64,000 bases of DNA, from contig OY829328.1 in the NCBI GenBank assembly GCA_963691655.1, positions 14,276,704 through 14,340,703 on the forward strand, read 5' to 3'. This stretch comes from Toxonevra muliebris (taxonomy: Eukaryota > Arthropoda > Insecta > Diptera > Pallopteridae). How positions within the stretch are numbered: position 1 is the stretch's first letter; the number at the start of each line of letters is the position of its first letter. Shown in pieces: positions 24,401-35,100 of this stretch. The notes beneath the pieces are model-generated. The model saw nothing but the letters and a program-made list of their open reading frames with translations, searched no databases and had not been told where the DNA came from. Position numbers and translations under genes: made by a program.

Positions 24401-25713
24401 CTTCTGCAAACTATTTACCAACATGTCAATTATTGTCGCGATATCGTTATTTTTATCATATTTGTATAACCTTATAGAAATCCATAAGGCGTTTATAAAC
24501 CTCATCCTGATGCTCTTGCTCCCGCTGCTTCTCCAAATACATTTGTTGTGTTGCATAAATCATGAATTTTTTGCGTGTGATTTCACGCAATTGCAGTATA
24601 TCACTTTTGAGTGTTGCGTGTATAGGTTTTTAACATAAGAAAAATTAGATATTATCACGAGCAGAGCGATAAATCGAATAATCGGGGAAATTCCGAGATT
24701 CGGATCATTCAAATTGATTAATCTAAAAAGCCGCCCATTATATTTTGTGGTAACTTACGTTTTCATGCGAAATTTCTTTACTATTCTTTGTTGTCTTGCA
24801 TCCTCAGTATAGTTTGGGTCAATCGTTGTTACCACACAGGGTGCACGTGGATTTACTACACGGCCGCTCTAGTTAAAAAACATAAATTAAAGTAATTTTC
24901 TACAAGAAACATACATATTTACTGAATCGAAATCTGATATTGTTAAATTTAAATGTGGCATAGTGTCAGGATCTCGTAAATCGTCAGCAGTATAGAAATC
25001 TATAAAATAAAAGATAATCTCAAAGTGGTATCTGTGTATAACAAATAATTTTAAATATTTGTGTACCTTCATATTTGCGATATATCGTTTTCTCAGCTTT
25101 TTGCATTTTTAATTTTTCTTTCAAAAAATATAATCTTTCCCAAATGATGTTTCTTCTATTATTGACTAAAATGTTTATTTGTTATCAGAAAGTTGTTATG
25201 GGCGTTGTTTGTTATATTGCCTGGGAATGTCGTTGCGTGTAATTTCGGTTTCTAAGGATACAAATAATAAAACTAAATATTGTGGAATAGTTAGCAAATT
25301 CCACCAGATAAATGCTGAAAATATGTACACAGAAGAAAAAATATTTTGTGTCCTCTTCTTCCCTTACTAACTCAACCTAGCACACTTTTGAGTTGTTTTT
25401 CTGTAATCGAAATCTGAAATTGGTATTAAGCTGTTTTAACTTTTTGATTAAAAAGCCAGTACAAATTTCAGAGTTTTATCTCTCATTTCTAGAACAAATA
25501 ACAATTCCATCTTTTTGCATTTCACAGATAATCACCTAATTTAAATTTCTTCTTATTTTTTTTTTCAGAGTATACTTGTGCAAACAATGGCAGGATTTGA
25601 AAATCTTCAATGATCACACTGCACTCGCCACTGGTGTACGCTTTGGAAAGCATGCTCAATACTTGGCATCGACAAGCATGGATCGAACATTAAAGCTCTA
25701 TGCCATTGAATAA
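21433..25713 (+). CDS. Prp19: Pre-mRNA-processing factor 19, U-box E3 ubiquitin ligase
   Basis: This is the core of the Prp19/NTC spliceosome complex, acting in the nucleus. Four exons join in frame: 21433-21451 (MALVCA), 21573-22591, 22655-22995 and 25569-25713. Junctions are [30 protein letters not shown] and GTDV(R)|VYLCKQW. The product is 507 residues, the family norm. The U-box (about 1-70: [18 protein letters not shown]...[11 protein letters not shown]) is followed by the coiled-coil tetramerisation segment ([20 protein letters not shown]..., about 105-160). Then come the linker with [17 protein letters not shown] and C-terminal WD40 repeats ([36 protein letters not shown]). Intron 3 (22996-25568, 2573 bp) contains an entire gene on the other strand. 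Confidence 0.96.
23077..23082 (-). terminator. Poly(A) signal AATAAA of the nested gene
   Basis: The minus strand reads TGAATAAAAATTG: the AATAAA overlaps the stop codon. This gives a minimal 3' UTR that ends before the Prp19 exon 3 donor at 22995. Confidence 0.6.
23082..25106 (-). CDS. Nested coiled-coil protein, CFAP100/CCDC37-like (DUF4200) candidate
   Basis: Ten exons on the minus strand lie inside Prp19 intron 3: 25106-25067, 24999-24923, 24868-24759, 24603-24471, 24410-24219, 24157-23963, 23909-23811, 23734-23601, 23543-23318 and 23261-23082. All junctions are GT-AG and keep frame, giving 461 residues. The start [12 protein letters not shown] is provisional: coding-like sequence ([19 protein letters not shown]) continues 5' without another ATG, so an upstream exon may exist. 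The middle ([20 protein letters not shown] ... [20 protein letters not shown] ... [16 protein letters not shown]) has the layout of a DUF4200 coiled coil. The C-terminus ([20 protein letters not shown]...EKRVRRRM) resembles the tail of CFAP100, part of the inner-dynein MIA complex. That name is a judgement by eye. The stop overlaps AATAAA. Confidence 0.8.
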
Positions 25714-26079
25714 GAAAATACTAATCTTAGAATATAAAATTCCTTTTCTTATACATTTTTGTCAGATACATAAGTTTTAATTAATAGATTATTTGGCGGG
25801 AATTTCACGTACAACAATGTAATACAAACCATACATTTTGCAAAAAGAACAATATTATACACAAATATGTCTATGTTTTATTTGCATTTTTCACTAATTA
25901 CAATATTCATAATAATAAAAAATAATATTAGATTACAATGTAATGTGGTTCACAATTGCTATAAAATTATTTAAAAATACAAAAATTCATTTGCCGATAT
26001 ATTACAAATATTTGAAGTATTTTTTATTTTTCCAACTGTTACTCATAGATTGTTTTTTCGACTCATTTCTGAGGTTCTT
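25714..26079. other. Convergent 3' region of Prp19 and Lamtor2
   Basis: 366 bp between two facing stop codons. It should hold both 3' UTRs. AT-rich, with several AATAA-type motifs (for example near 25725-25735 and 25910-25920). No other feature is seen. A plus-strand frame at 25943-26212 is antisense to the Lamtor2 last exon and is not a gene. Confidence 0.6.
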
Positions 26080-26587
26080 CTATGAAGTTGCTATTTGTTT
26101 TAACGGCCCTTCCAGATATGATGCCAATGCCATTGCTTTCTGTTTTAACATTCCAAGTCCAACTGGACCTTTTGCATATAAACAAAGCAAAATGCTAGCA
26201 ACCTATATTTAATAAAAAAGTAATACTGAATATTTATCTATAGCTCATTATGTGTGTTTGTGTGTGTTTTGTATACCTGAGTAATGGCCACATTTCCACA
26301 TTCACAATCTAACAATACAAAATTAAGACGATCCTCACGGAATGCATTACGTCCATGCTTTTCATAAGCAGCCCAAATGTTACTGGCAATTGCAGCTGTT
26401 ACACGGGCATCCTTATCACCATACCCGGAATAGGCTAATAAAGCACCTTCCTGACTGAGTAAACTGAAAACTTGAGGCTATAATTTGTGATCTTTCAATC
26501 CAATATTTGCTGCACTTACAGCGTATTTTCTACACCACCTGTATTTGCTTGGCTTAGCACTTGTGTTAACGCTTTCGGCTTAAGCAT
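26080..26587 (-). CDS. Lamtor2: Ragulator complex protein LAMTOR2 (p14, roadblock/LC7 fold)
   Basis: LAMTOR2 forms a heterodimer with LAMTOR3 in the Ragulator scaffold on late endosomes and lysosomes, supporting Rag GTPase/mTORC1 and MAPK signalling. Three exons (26587-26520, 26463-26277, 26202-26080) join in frame with junctions NTGGVENT(L)|[14 protein letters not shown] and [20 protein letters not shown]. The product is 125 residues, exactly the family length. Highly conserved blocks are [48 protein letters not shown] and [18 protein letters not shown]. It is tail-to-tail with Prp19. No signal or membrane segment is seen, as expected for a peripheral subunit. Confidence 0.96.
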
Positions 26588-27364
26588 GTTTATATATTTG
26601 AATATATAACAAACAATTTCAAAATTTTACAAAAATCTAAATGAAAACAACAATTCTAGTTAGAATTAAATAAAAACAAGAAATTCTCCTGCAGCTGATT
26701 TATGTCAAATTTTTGTGTTCAACGTTGTGGAGTGCAAGTTCAGTGTGGGTTTTGTGTGTACATATATAACAGGGTGACTATCCCAAAAACTTAAATTTCT
26801 TAAAATAATTGGCGAATTTTTTCCACGCGAGTTTTTCAAATTTTTAAGGTGCTCAAATCCACCAATTTCATGAAATGCGCAGACTGTTCAAGTTTGCGAT
26901 CTCTCAAATAAGCTGTAAAATTTGGACGAAAAATTATTTTTGCAACCCAGACAAGTTTGTGTTTTTTTTCGAAAACATCAAACGATGAGGTCCCAGAATT
27001 AATTTAACAATTTTAACACGTTTTTCTATCTGCTGAAGTAATATGGCTGTGGACGCCCGGTGCTGATTAAACTATGTCGTGCATGTCAATGAGTACATGA
27101 TTGGAAACTAAGAGGATTTTTTAGTAACTTTAACAATATGAAGCAACACAGGTTGTCTTTCTCTGATAAAACTACTTCTAATTACACTTCTCATAAGAAA
27201 AAGCGAGATAGCAACTATGATTTATAATCAGCTGTGGGGCATTATCTTGTCAAAATTTTAAAACAATCCTCTACTCATGTACTCATTGGCTTTATTTAAT
27301 GGAGTTTACTCTCCAATGATAACACGGCACAATAAAAATAGTATCGCTTGTGAGCTAATTTTTC
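26588..27364. other. Spacer upstream of Lamtor2
   Basis: The first part should hold the Lamtor2 promoter and 5' UTR. From about 26770 (CAGGGTGACTATCCCAAAAA) the sequence looks repeat-like, but no matching second end was found. No coding exon. Confidence 0.45.
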
Positions 27365-27742
27365 TGGAGTATTTTTGCCCGCTAACTACGAATTAGAGAT
27401 TAATCATGAATCAGAGAACATTTTTTTCGGGTCTCTCCAGGTTTCGTATATAACCGCAAATCTTTTATAAATATTTGTTAAGGTAAAGGTTTATTCAATT
27501 TTAGGAGTTTTAGATGAAAAAAAAAACGTATAGTTAAATTTTTTGTGTATATTTGTAAGTCCTCGCTTTTTGAAATATACAAGAAAATTAAAAACTTCAT
27601 GAAAAATTGGTTTTTTCATCTAAAATTGCATAATTCAAAAGAGCAAACAAAAATATTTGAAAAACTAAGATATGCGAATGTTCACGAAACCTGGCCCGAA
27701 AAAAATGTTCTCTGATTCGTGATCAGAGGCCAAAAATACTCC
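27365..27742. mobile_element. Palindromic (fold-back) MITE, about 378 bp
   Basis: The left arm starts GGAGTATTTTTG and contains GAATCAGAGAACATTTTTTT and CCAGGTTTCGT. The right arm holds the reverse complements in mirrored order (ACGAAACCTGG, AAAAAAATGTTCTCTGATTC, CAAAAATACTCC). Arms are about 75 bp with small gaps. A diverged relative is at 1890-2155. No coding capacity. A clear target duplication was not identified. Confidence 0.65.
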
Positions 27743-28272
27743 AAAAAAAGTGGGTCTCAACTTAGCTACTATTTTGCTGTTGTACAGTGTTAAAGAACTT
27801 TTTTAAAAACTATTTATTTTATTTACTTTTGTGTGTAGAAACTTGTGCTTTGTGAATCAGCTGCGTTACGTAACGTCGATTTTAAACTATCAAATACAGA
27901 TGACTTCAAAAATTCACTAGTTTATAAAATTTATTTCCGCTGAATCCGAAAATCTTGGCTAAAATTTTTTTATGAATTGTTTTTTGAGATATTGTAATTT
28001 CTTCAACTTTTTTATAATTTAAAAATTATATCTCGGGCTAGAAATGTCCGGTTGTTCTTGATACGAAATGAAAGGTATTGTGATAGGAAAAATGTATAAT
28101 CGGATCTTTAATTGGTTAACTGATTCAAAAGATATCGGTAAATAGGTTATATTAAAAAAAGCAAATTTAATAAATAAAAATTTGTTACCGTTTTGTTACG
28201 ATGTTCCGACCAGAGGGGGAGGGATCAAAATTGATCAAAAATTGCGTTACGTAAAATGTGAACGGCCCTTAA

Positions 28273-28755
28273 CCCTCTAACCTGTAAGGCCGCCCTGAGG
28301 TAGCCTTCACTCTATTTTGATTAATGGACAAGTGCAAATTTATTTATTTTTTTAATTATTTGGTAGACCTGAAGAAAGAATAAACGAACAATTTGTGGTC
28401 AGTTTGCACTTTCTGCGACCACACGATTGTTGTTTATAGTTATTTTTTTTGTGTACAAATTGTTGTTTTGTGACGAAATATTATCGCGCATATAAGTTTT
28501 TTATTAAAATTTAAAAACAAAGTCTCCTCATATACTGTCGTATAATCATAGTTTTGTATGAAAAATGGGAATTTATGACAAATGAGAGGATACAACACCA
28601 AATAAGACACCATGTGAATTGCCCACATATATCTTTATTTTTTTGGCTTGAACCCACAAGGCCGCATCAGGGCAGCCTTTCGTTTTTCTCACCTAACTGG
28701 AAATAAAAATTCTGCTGGTTGTTTTATTATTATTTCAACCTTGCGGGTTAGAGGG
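28273..28755. mobile_element. piggyBac-type MITE flanked by TTAA, 483 bp
   Basis: Both flanks are TTAA (28269-28272 and 28756-28759), the piggyBac target duplication. The ends are inverted: CCCTCTAACCTGTAAGG on the left, and CCTTGCGGGTTAGAGGG on the right, whose reverse complement is CCCTCTAACCCGCAAGG. A subterminal block is repeated directly (GTAAGGCCGCCCTGAGGTAGCCTT near 28283 and CAAGGCCGCATCAGGGCAGCCTTT near 28657). No transposase frame is present; the longest frame (28440-28628, minus) has no recognisable domain. Confidence 0.85.
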
Positions 28756-30266
28756 TTAAGAACAGGCCAAGAAAATTATTTAAAAGTTATTCCTTAAAAT
28801 ATTTGTAGACGTCCAATACTTTTGCGATGCAAGTGTAAATTATATAACGTAACAGAAAATGATTCAAAGTAGTTATTGATGTTGAGTAAATTAATGCGCC
28901 ACTTATTCTATGTATATCGTAATTTCCGATACAAAATTCATTTTAAAATCAGCTGCGTAAATCAACAAAACAACAACGCAAAATACTATCATAGAAGCCA
29001 CCACCAATAACCAGCAGCATTGTGGAAAGACCATTCGCGAGAGTACCAACGCATTCCCTTCCATATATTTGATGCTTGAACTTACACACTCACACAACCA
29101 AGCACACCAAAACGCATTTTACGTATTTCCGCTTTTAATATCGCATATGGATTTATGTTTGTACCAGCATTTCTATGTCAATTCTTTCACGCATAACTAG
29201 TTGCATTTTTCAATTATTAAAGTACGATATCAAAATTGCGCAATAAAGTAAACGGCTACTAAGAACATTAAAGGGGTTGATAGTTCTGGAAAATCGTTAT
29301 TTTATCTGTTTATTTGCATGTCTATAAGTAAACATACTATAGAAATAATAAGTAATTTTTCATTTCTATTTCTTAGGTTACATTTATGTATTTACGATTC
29401 TACTTGTAACTAATATATGTTTACTTCCTTTCTTGTGGGTGTTTTTCTTTATCTCAGTGTTTGTTTGTTTGATTATTTGGTCACATATATATAACAAATT
29501 AAAAAATATTCTGATTCAAAATTACTTCAGGAACTTTTAGTTTTTGAATTATTGGGTTTACCGCCACTTTCTGATCGTAGAATATGTTTTTCATTGTTGT
29601 TTATAAACTCTTTACGAGAAGAATCGTTTGCACAGAGTTATCCTATTTCTTTCATAAATCAACTCCATTCTGTAGCTTAAGAAAAAATCGACTATTTAGT
29701 GAATCTTACCATAAAACTAATTATGCTTATAACGAGCCAATCGTAACGTGCATTCGTATTTGCAATAGATTATTTTAATTATATCTAGAATTTTGATGTC
29801 AGTGAATATAATAGATTTCATTAAATACATGGAACAGTAGTCAAGACTTTGAAAATCAACAACAAGATTTAATTTTCCATAGTCTACAAAAAACATTACA
29901 AAATATAATAGTTTTCGTCTAGAACTCTTTGCTTTATTTAATTAACTTTTTTAAAGTCAATTAAATTTATTTTTATATCGTTACATAAGTCAACTTAACT
30001 TATTATAATTCGTAGGCCGGCGATACAAATATAGCGCTGGTGAAGGCTAAAAATGACGATGATTCAAGTTTATCCCTATAAATAATAGCTGATTAACTCA
30101 GCTTGAATGCTATGCCTTTGTCCGAATATTAGAAAAATTATCTAGAATACACAAAGAAATCTGCTCGATGGGCTCTACAAATTTTGAATGAAGCATGGTT
30201 CAACGAACAGGAAGCCAAACTACCATCCATGATATTGAACCCAACAAGTGTAAATCCACTCAAAGG

Positions 30267-30895
30267 GTGTGTATGAAACGGTAACTTTTTACTCGTTGAA
30301 AATAATGGTGGAAAAAAATTTCCATTTGCTGTGCGAAATGGAAATAAAATTTGACAGAAAAAATAAATAAACTTTGTGGATTTTGAGAATAAAAATATTT
30401 GAATTGTGCGTATTTTTATGTTATTATTATTGCAATGAGCAACTTATTTTTGCTTTATTAATTGCGATAACTACGAAAGTAGAAAAATATTAACTAAATA
30501 CAAACACATATTTGATAAATAAATATAATAAGAATTTAAATAATTCGTTTACATCCAGGTTTTGTTGGAATCCATATTTTTCCTGTCCATAGCTATCCTT
30601 TTTTCTATATTTAATATTTTTTTATATGCATTAGTTATTATAATTTGAATTTTTTTCTTTGAATTTGCATTATATTTATTTTTGAAATTATTGTATTTTG
30701 TGTGTGTGTGTGTATTTTGACATACAAAATGCTTATTTTGTTGTTCTAAACATTTCATCCTGAATTGTCAAAATTTACAGTAGCCCTTGAGCTAGTGAAA
30801 ATTTTGGCAGTTCATATTCACCTCAATAGTGTCAATATTTTTTTTCGAACTGTCAAAATGTTCTTTTTCGAGTAAAAAGTTACTGTACCACACAC
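30267..30895. repeat. Inverted-repeat element, about 630 bp
   Basis: The left end contains CGGTAACTTTTTACTCG (30279-30295) and the right end contains CGAGTAAAAAGTTACTG (30869-30885). Outer flanks are also related (GTGTGTATGAAA versus the complement of TACCACACACAC). The TGACAGAAAAA and AACTGTCAAAATG subterminal pieces suggest longer, diverged arms. No transposase. Family unknown. Confidence 0.5.
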
Positions 30896-31930
30896 ACAAA
30901 TACATGGAGAAGTTATAATAGGTGATAGCAGCGTCAGCTCTGTCTTCTTCTTCTCTAATTTTTTTATATGAAGATAATCTGAACTGTCAAAATCTTCTTT
31001 TTTTTTTTTTGTTTTCCATGCATTTGTTCTTGTGCTTACGATTACGATTTTTAGCAACAACAAAGTAGCGTGTTGTTATTGTTACGTTGTACTTGGTGTA
31101 ATGCTGCTACCACCATATTAAATCCGCCTTGCACAAAGACAACAAAAGTTAAAAACAAAGGTGATGATATAGATTTATTTCACCAGGGTAAAACAACACA
31201 AATGAATGCGAAATTTGCCGCACTTTTTCAGTAAAGACTACTCATTTTGCTGTACTTTATATAGCACAGCCGGTAAGAAAGGGTTAATACGAACCGAACT
31301 AATTTTAAAAATCCATGAAAAGCCTTGAAGCTAATTAAAGCCAACATAAATTAGAACATATTCAAATAAAACACCATTTATAATAATATTTAGAGCTCGA
31401 AAATTTTATTGAGATTATCCAGTTTTACAAATTAACAAAACATATGGTGGCGGTAAATAACTGTTTAGTTTAATATACGAGTATGAATTAAAATTGGAGA
31501 TTTATGCGCACTAACACTAAAATAGTTCAATTTTGAAAATCTTTTTATTGTAATGTTTTCTTAAATATTTTATGCTAGACGTTTAGATTTTTATTTTCAA
31601 AATTCAATCAATAGTTATTCGTTGATGAAATATGTTTATATTAAATATTGCATTTAAATTGAGCCAATGGCAACAAAAGCATTTCATAACAAAATTTTAG
31701 TAAAATATTTTCGTAAAAGATCTAATTTTTTCTGGTTATTTATTTATTATATGCATGGACAAGAAAGCTTCTATAACTGAAAAATGTATCTTATGTCTTT
31801 TTTGTATTTTGCTGTTTAATAACATATTTATAATGCGATTCATTTAGCTCCAAGTTAAAAGTTAACATCAGGGATCTCTTATGTATTAGCAAAAATATTT
31901 GTTATATAGTTTCTGGCATATTTGCATATG

Positions 31931-31934
<4 letters not shown>

Positions 31935-31971
<37 letters not shown>

Positions 31972-32000
31972 CTGTATATATATATATATATATATATATA
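31935..32000. repeat. (TA)n microsatellite
   Basis: Two runs of TA dinucleotides of roughly 28 and 22 bp are separated by GTATATATCTG. Confidence 0.9.
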
Positions 32001-32144
32001 CATCGTACTATCAAAATAAATTCATATTCTTTTTAGTATTTCTAATTATTAACTCCTTGATATTCATCATCGAATCCGTACAGATTTAGAAGAAAAAATA
32101 CGTAGAGGGTAAAGAAACAAGAATTACGAATGACGCCTCGCCGT

Positions 32145-35100
32145 TTATTCCGACTGCGAACGCAGTCTTTTTGACATTGTCGTTATACTTAAATGGGATT
32201 GTGGATCATGCGTATGTTTGCGCATGCGAAGACTTGGTAAACGTTGTAAAAATCTTTCGGGTATGCCAGTCTTTAATAATGTATTACGATCATAACGATT
32301 TAGATCTTCATTATAATACGTTATGGCTTCCCAGCATATTTCACTAAGCTTTGGTATAGTCATCCACATTTTGTATAGATCATTACGGCGACGCATCTCC
32401 TTTTCATTGTACTCAATGCCACCAAAAATATACATACAACCATTACCCGAATGTGCGGCTGAATGAAAGTAAAGTGGTTTGGGTAAAACAGCCGAACGAA
32501 TTCTTGTCCATTGTTTTGTGCATAAATTTAATTTCCAAATATCACTGAAATATGTTGAAAAATCACCCTATAAAACAAATGAATTGCATAAATTTAAAAT
32601 ATAATCAAATCAAACATACACAACCACTTCAAATTACCTGTAAGCCACCTGTAATGAAAGCTTCAATATGACCATTTGTAGCGGTATGCTGCACGCATGA
32701 TAAGCACTTCCGTGGCAAGGGAAATCCAGAATTCTGTGTTGCCATCTCTGTTCGATCGGGTACCGTATCAAAGTAATCCCATTTATTAGTTATCAAATTA
32801 AATGCAGGTATTCTTTGCAAATCATAAACCGAACTTGATGTCCCACCACCTAGTACATATATGTGATAGCCGTCGTATACAACCTCATGTCGATAGCGTC
32901 CCTCAGGATCGTCACGCATTTCAGGCCGGCATATATAGACATTCTCCCATACTTTGGTCTTTAAATTTAAGCGATAAACATCGCACGAATAATCGAAACC
33001 TGTCGTACCGCCAATTGTATACAAATAGTCTTCGTGTATCACAATACCAGGTCCATATTGAGGAGTTGGTAAATCACCAGTAACTTTGAGACGTGTCACA
33101 AGTGGTTTGTTATTCGTTGTATAGACGTAGCAATCATTTGAGCAAGATTCACCAAAAGGGTAGCCGGTACCACCGTGTGACTGTGGGAGAAAAAATTACA
33201 AAAATGCTTCAATATACTGCAAAATTCTATTGAAATTTATAACTAACTGTATGAAAAATCTGTTATTTAGCTTTTCGATTAAAGTTATCCTTTTAGACAT
33301 AAACCTTCATTTTAGACAGAGACACATACTGAACAAATAATGGACAATAGATATGCAGGTTCATTTTTGGATTATAAAAAACTACGGTAGAGGGCATTTT
33401 TATATTACTGGAATTCCACTCGAAAGATTTTTTAGATTATTTTTTTTGCTCCTCAAACAAATGAAATATTACAACTCTTACAAGATCGTCGATGATACCT
33501 TTCTGTATTTATGTATATGATTGTAAATATTGTAGAACGCTTCCAGAAAAATAATTTATAAATGTGATATATACTTTGTAACTAGACTAAATTAAGTCGT
33601 AATGAATAAATATTAATAATATGACTAAAGACTTGATATGCAAACGTAACGTAGAAATCTAATGAAGATAGAGATCTACGGCGCGTTATGCTTTCAGTAA
33701 TCACTTGCACGCACTACCTATATATCACAGAATCGATGACAGTTGCCAACGTTTTGGTACGTTGAGTTACATTTGCATAACCAAGCCTTTTAGTAACTAC
33801 GACGGTATTTTGATGAAACAATCAAAACATAAATTACCCATATTTATGTAAACGAGAACATATGCGATGTATTTAATTATTAGATATTTATGTAATTTGA
33901 ATTGTTATAAGGAAAGCAACAAAATCAACAAATATAGGAATATACAATAAACAAAAAATACATTAATATGAAAAGGGGCAATAAGCGGAAGTGTGTACGA
34001 TGTGCATACAAGATTTTAGTTCAGTGACCATGATCATGCGTAGTGATCATTTAAAAAAAAAATATATAAAAACTAAAAATGAAAGAAGGTCAATGAGAAA
34101 ATGAAAAAATTAATAAATAAAAATTTTTACAGAGTTTGTAGTGTGTTGGATTCACACAGACTGTTTAAATATTTGGATGAAAATATATAATATATATATA
34201 TTCGATAGCGTAATTAAATATTTACACAAGTATGAATAGTAGAAAATATGATAACGTATCGTCAGAGTAATTCTAATTATGATTATAGTATGGATGGTTT
34301 AAGATCAAAACTAAATTATATCGAGATTCATTTTTACTCCATTTATATTTTGATACTGGCAAATCAAATCAATCAAAAATTCGATAACAATCAATATAAA
34401 AATTATATGAAAATCAAGCATTATCATTAAAATCAGACTTTCGAATAAAACACGAGCTTGAACAAGGTGTGCTTAAGAGTTTGGGTTCAAGTATTTTTGA
34501 AGAAAATTTTAATCGAAAAACGCCAGAACACAAATACAAATCAAATATCTAAAATGTACAACAAAATACAGCATCAATTGATTTCAACAATGGAAAAATT
34601 ATGTGGTTGAGTTCCGAAAATTGAGCTACCTTTATTGCATGAAGGTTTACACGTGTCGAATAACATCATCTAAAAACTGACTGGATCGACCTTTGGTGCA
34701 AGTGCTTCAACGCTACTCACAGCCAGCCTTGCACTCGCATACCCCACAATGGAATACTCCAGTGTGACTTAACAGTGCCCAAGTTTGGGATATTATTTGG
34801 GAATAAGTAAACATATTAAAAATTGTTAACCTACTACAAATAATACGTTTTAAGCAGTAAATGAATGGTGAATAAATTATTTTTCAATATTTTAAAAATC
34901 AAATAAAAACAATGCATTATTATTAAATTTTACAATCTCTGAAAAATTTTCTTTCTTATTCCTAAAAAATGAAAATTAATATAAAAAATGTGTTGAAATC
35001 TATATTTGTTTGAGCAGCTATGTATTAATCGCTGATAACATTTTTTTTCAATTTTTAAATAATTGAAAAATAAGTATATATTGTCTATCGTAAGATTATT

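Larger units (their letters stand above)
28760..32144. other. Gene-free spacer between Lamtor2 and slim
   Basis: No coding exon recognised. It holds an inverted-repeat element (30267-30895) and a long (TA)n microsatellite (31935-32000), both listed separately. The last part before 32145 should be the slim 3' UTR. Confidence 0.5.

Noticed and set aside
25943..26212. 89-residue plus-strand open frame
   Set aside because: It is antisense to the last exon and intron of Lamtor2, whose minus-strand translation is unmistakable.
32802..33083. 93-residue plus-strand frame
   Set aside because: Antisense shadow of slim exon 2.
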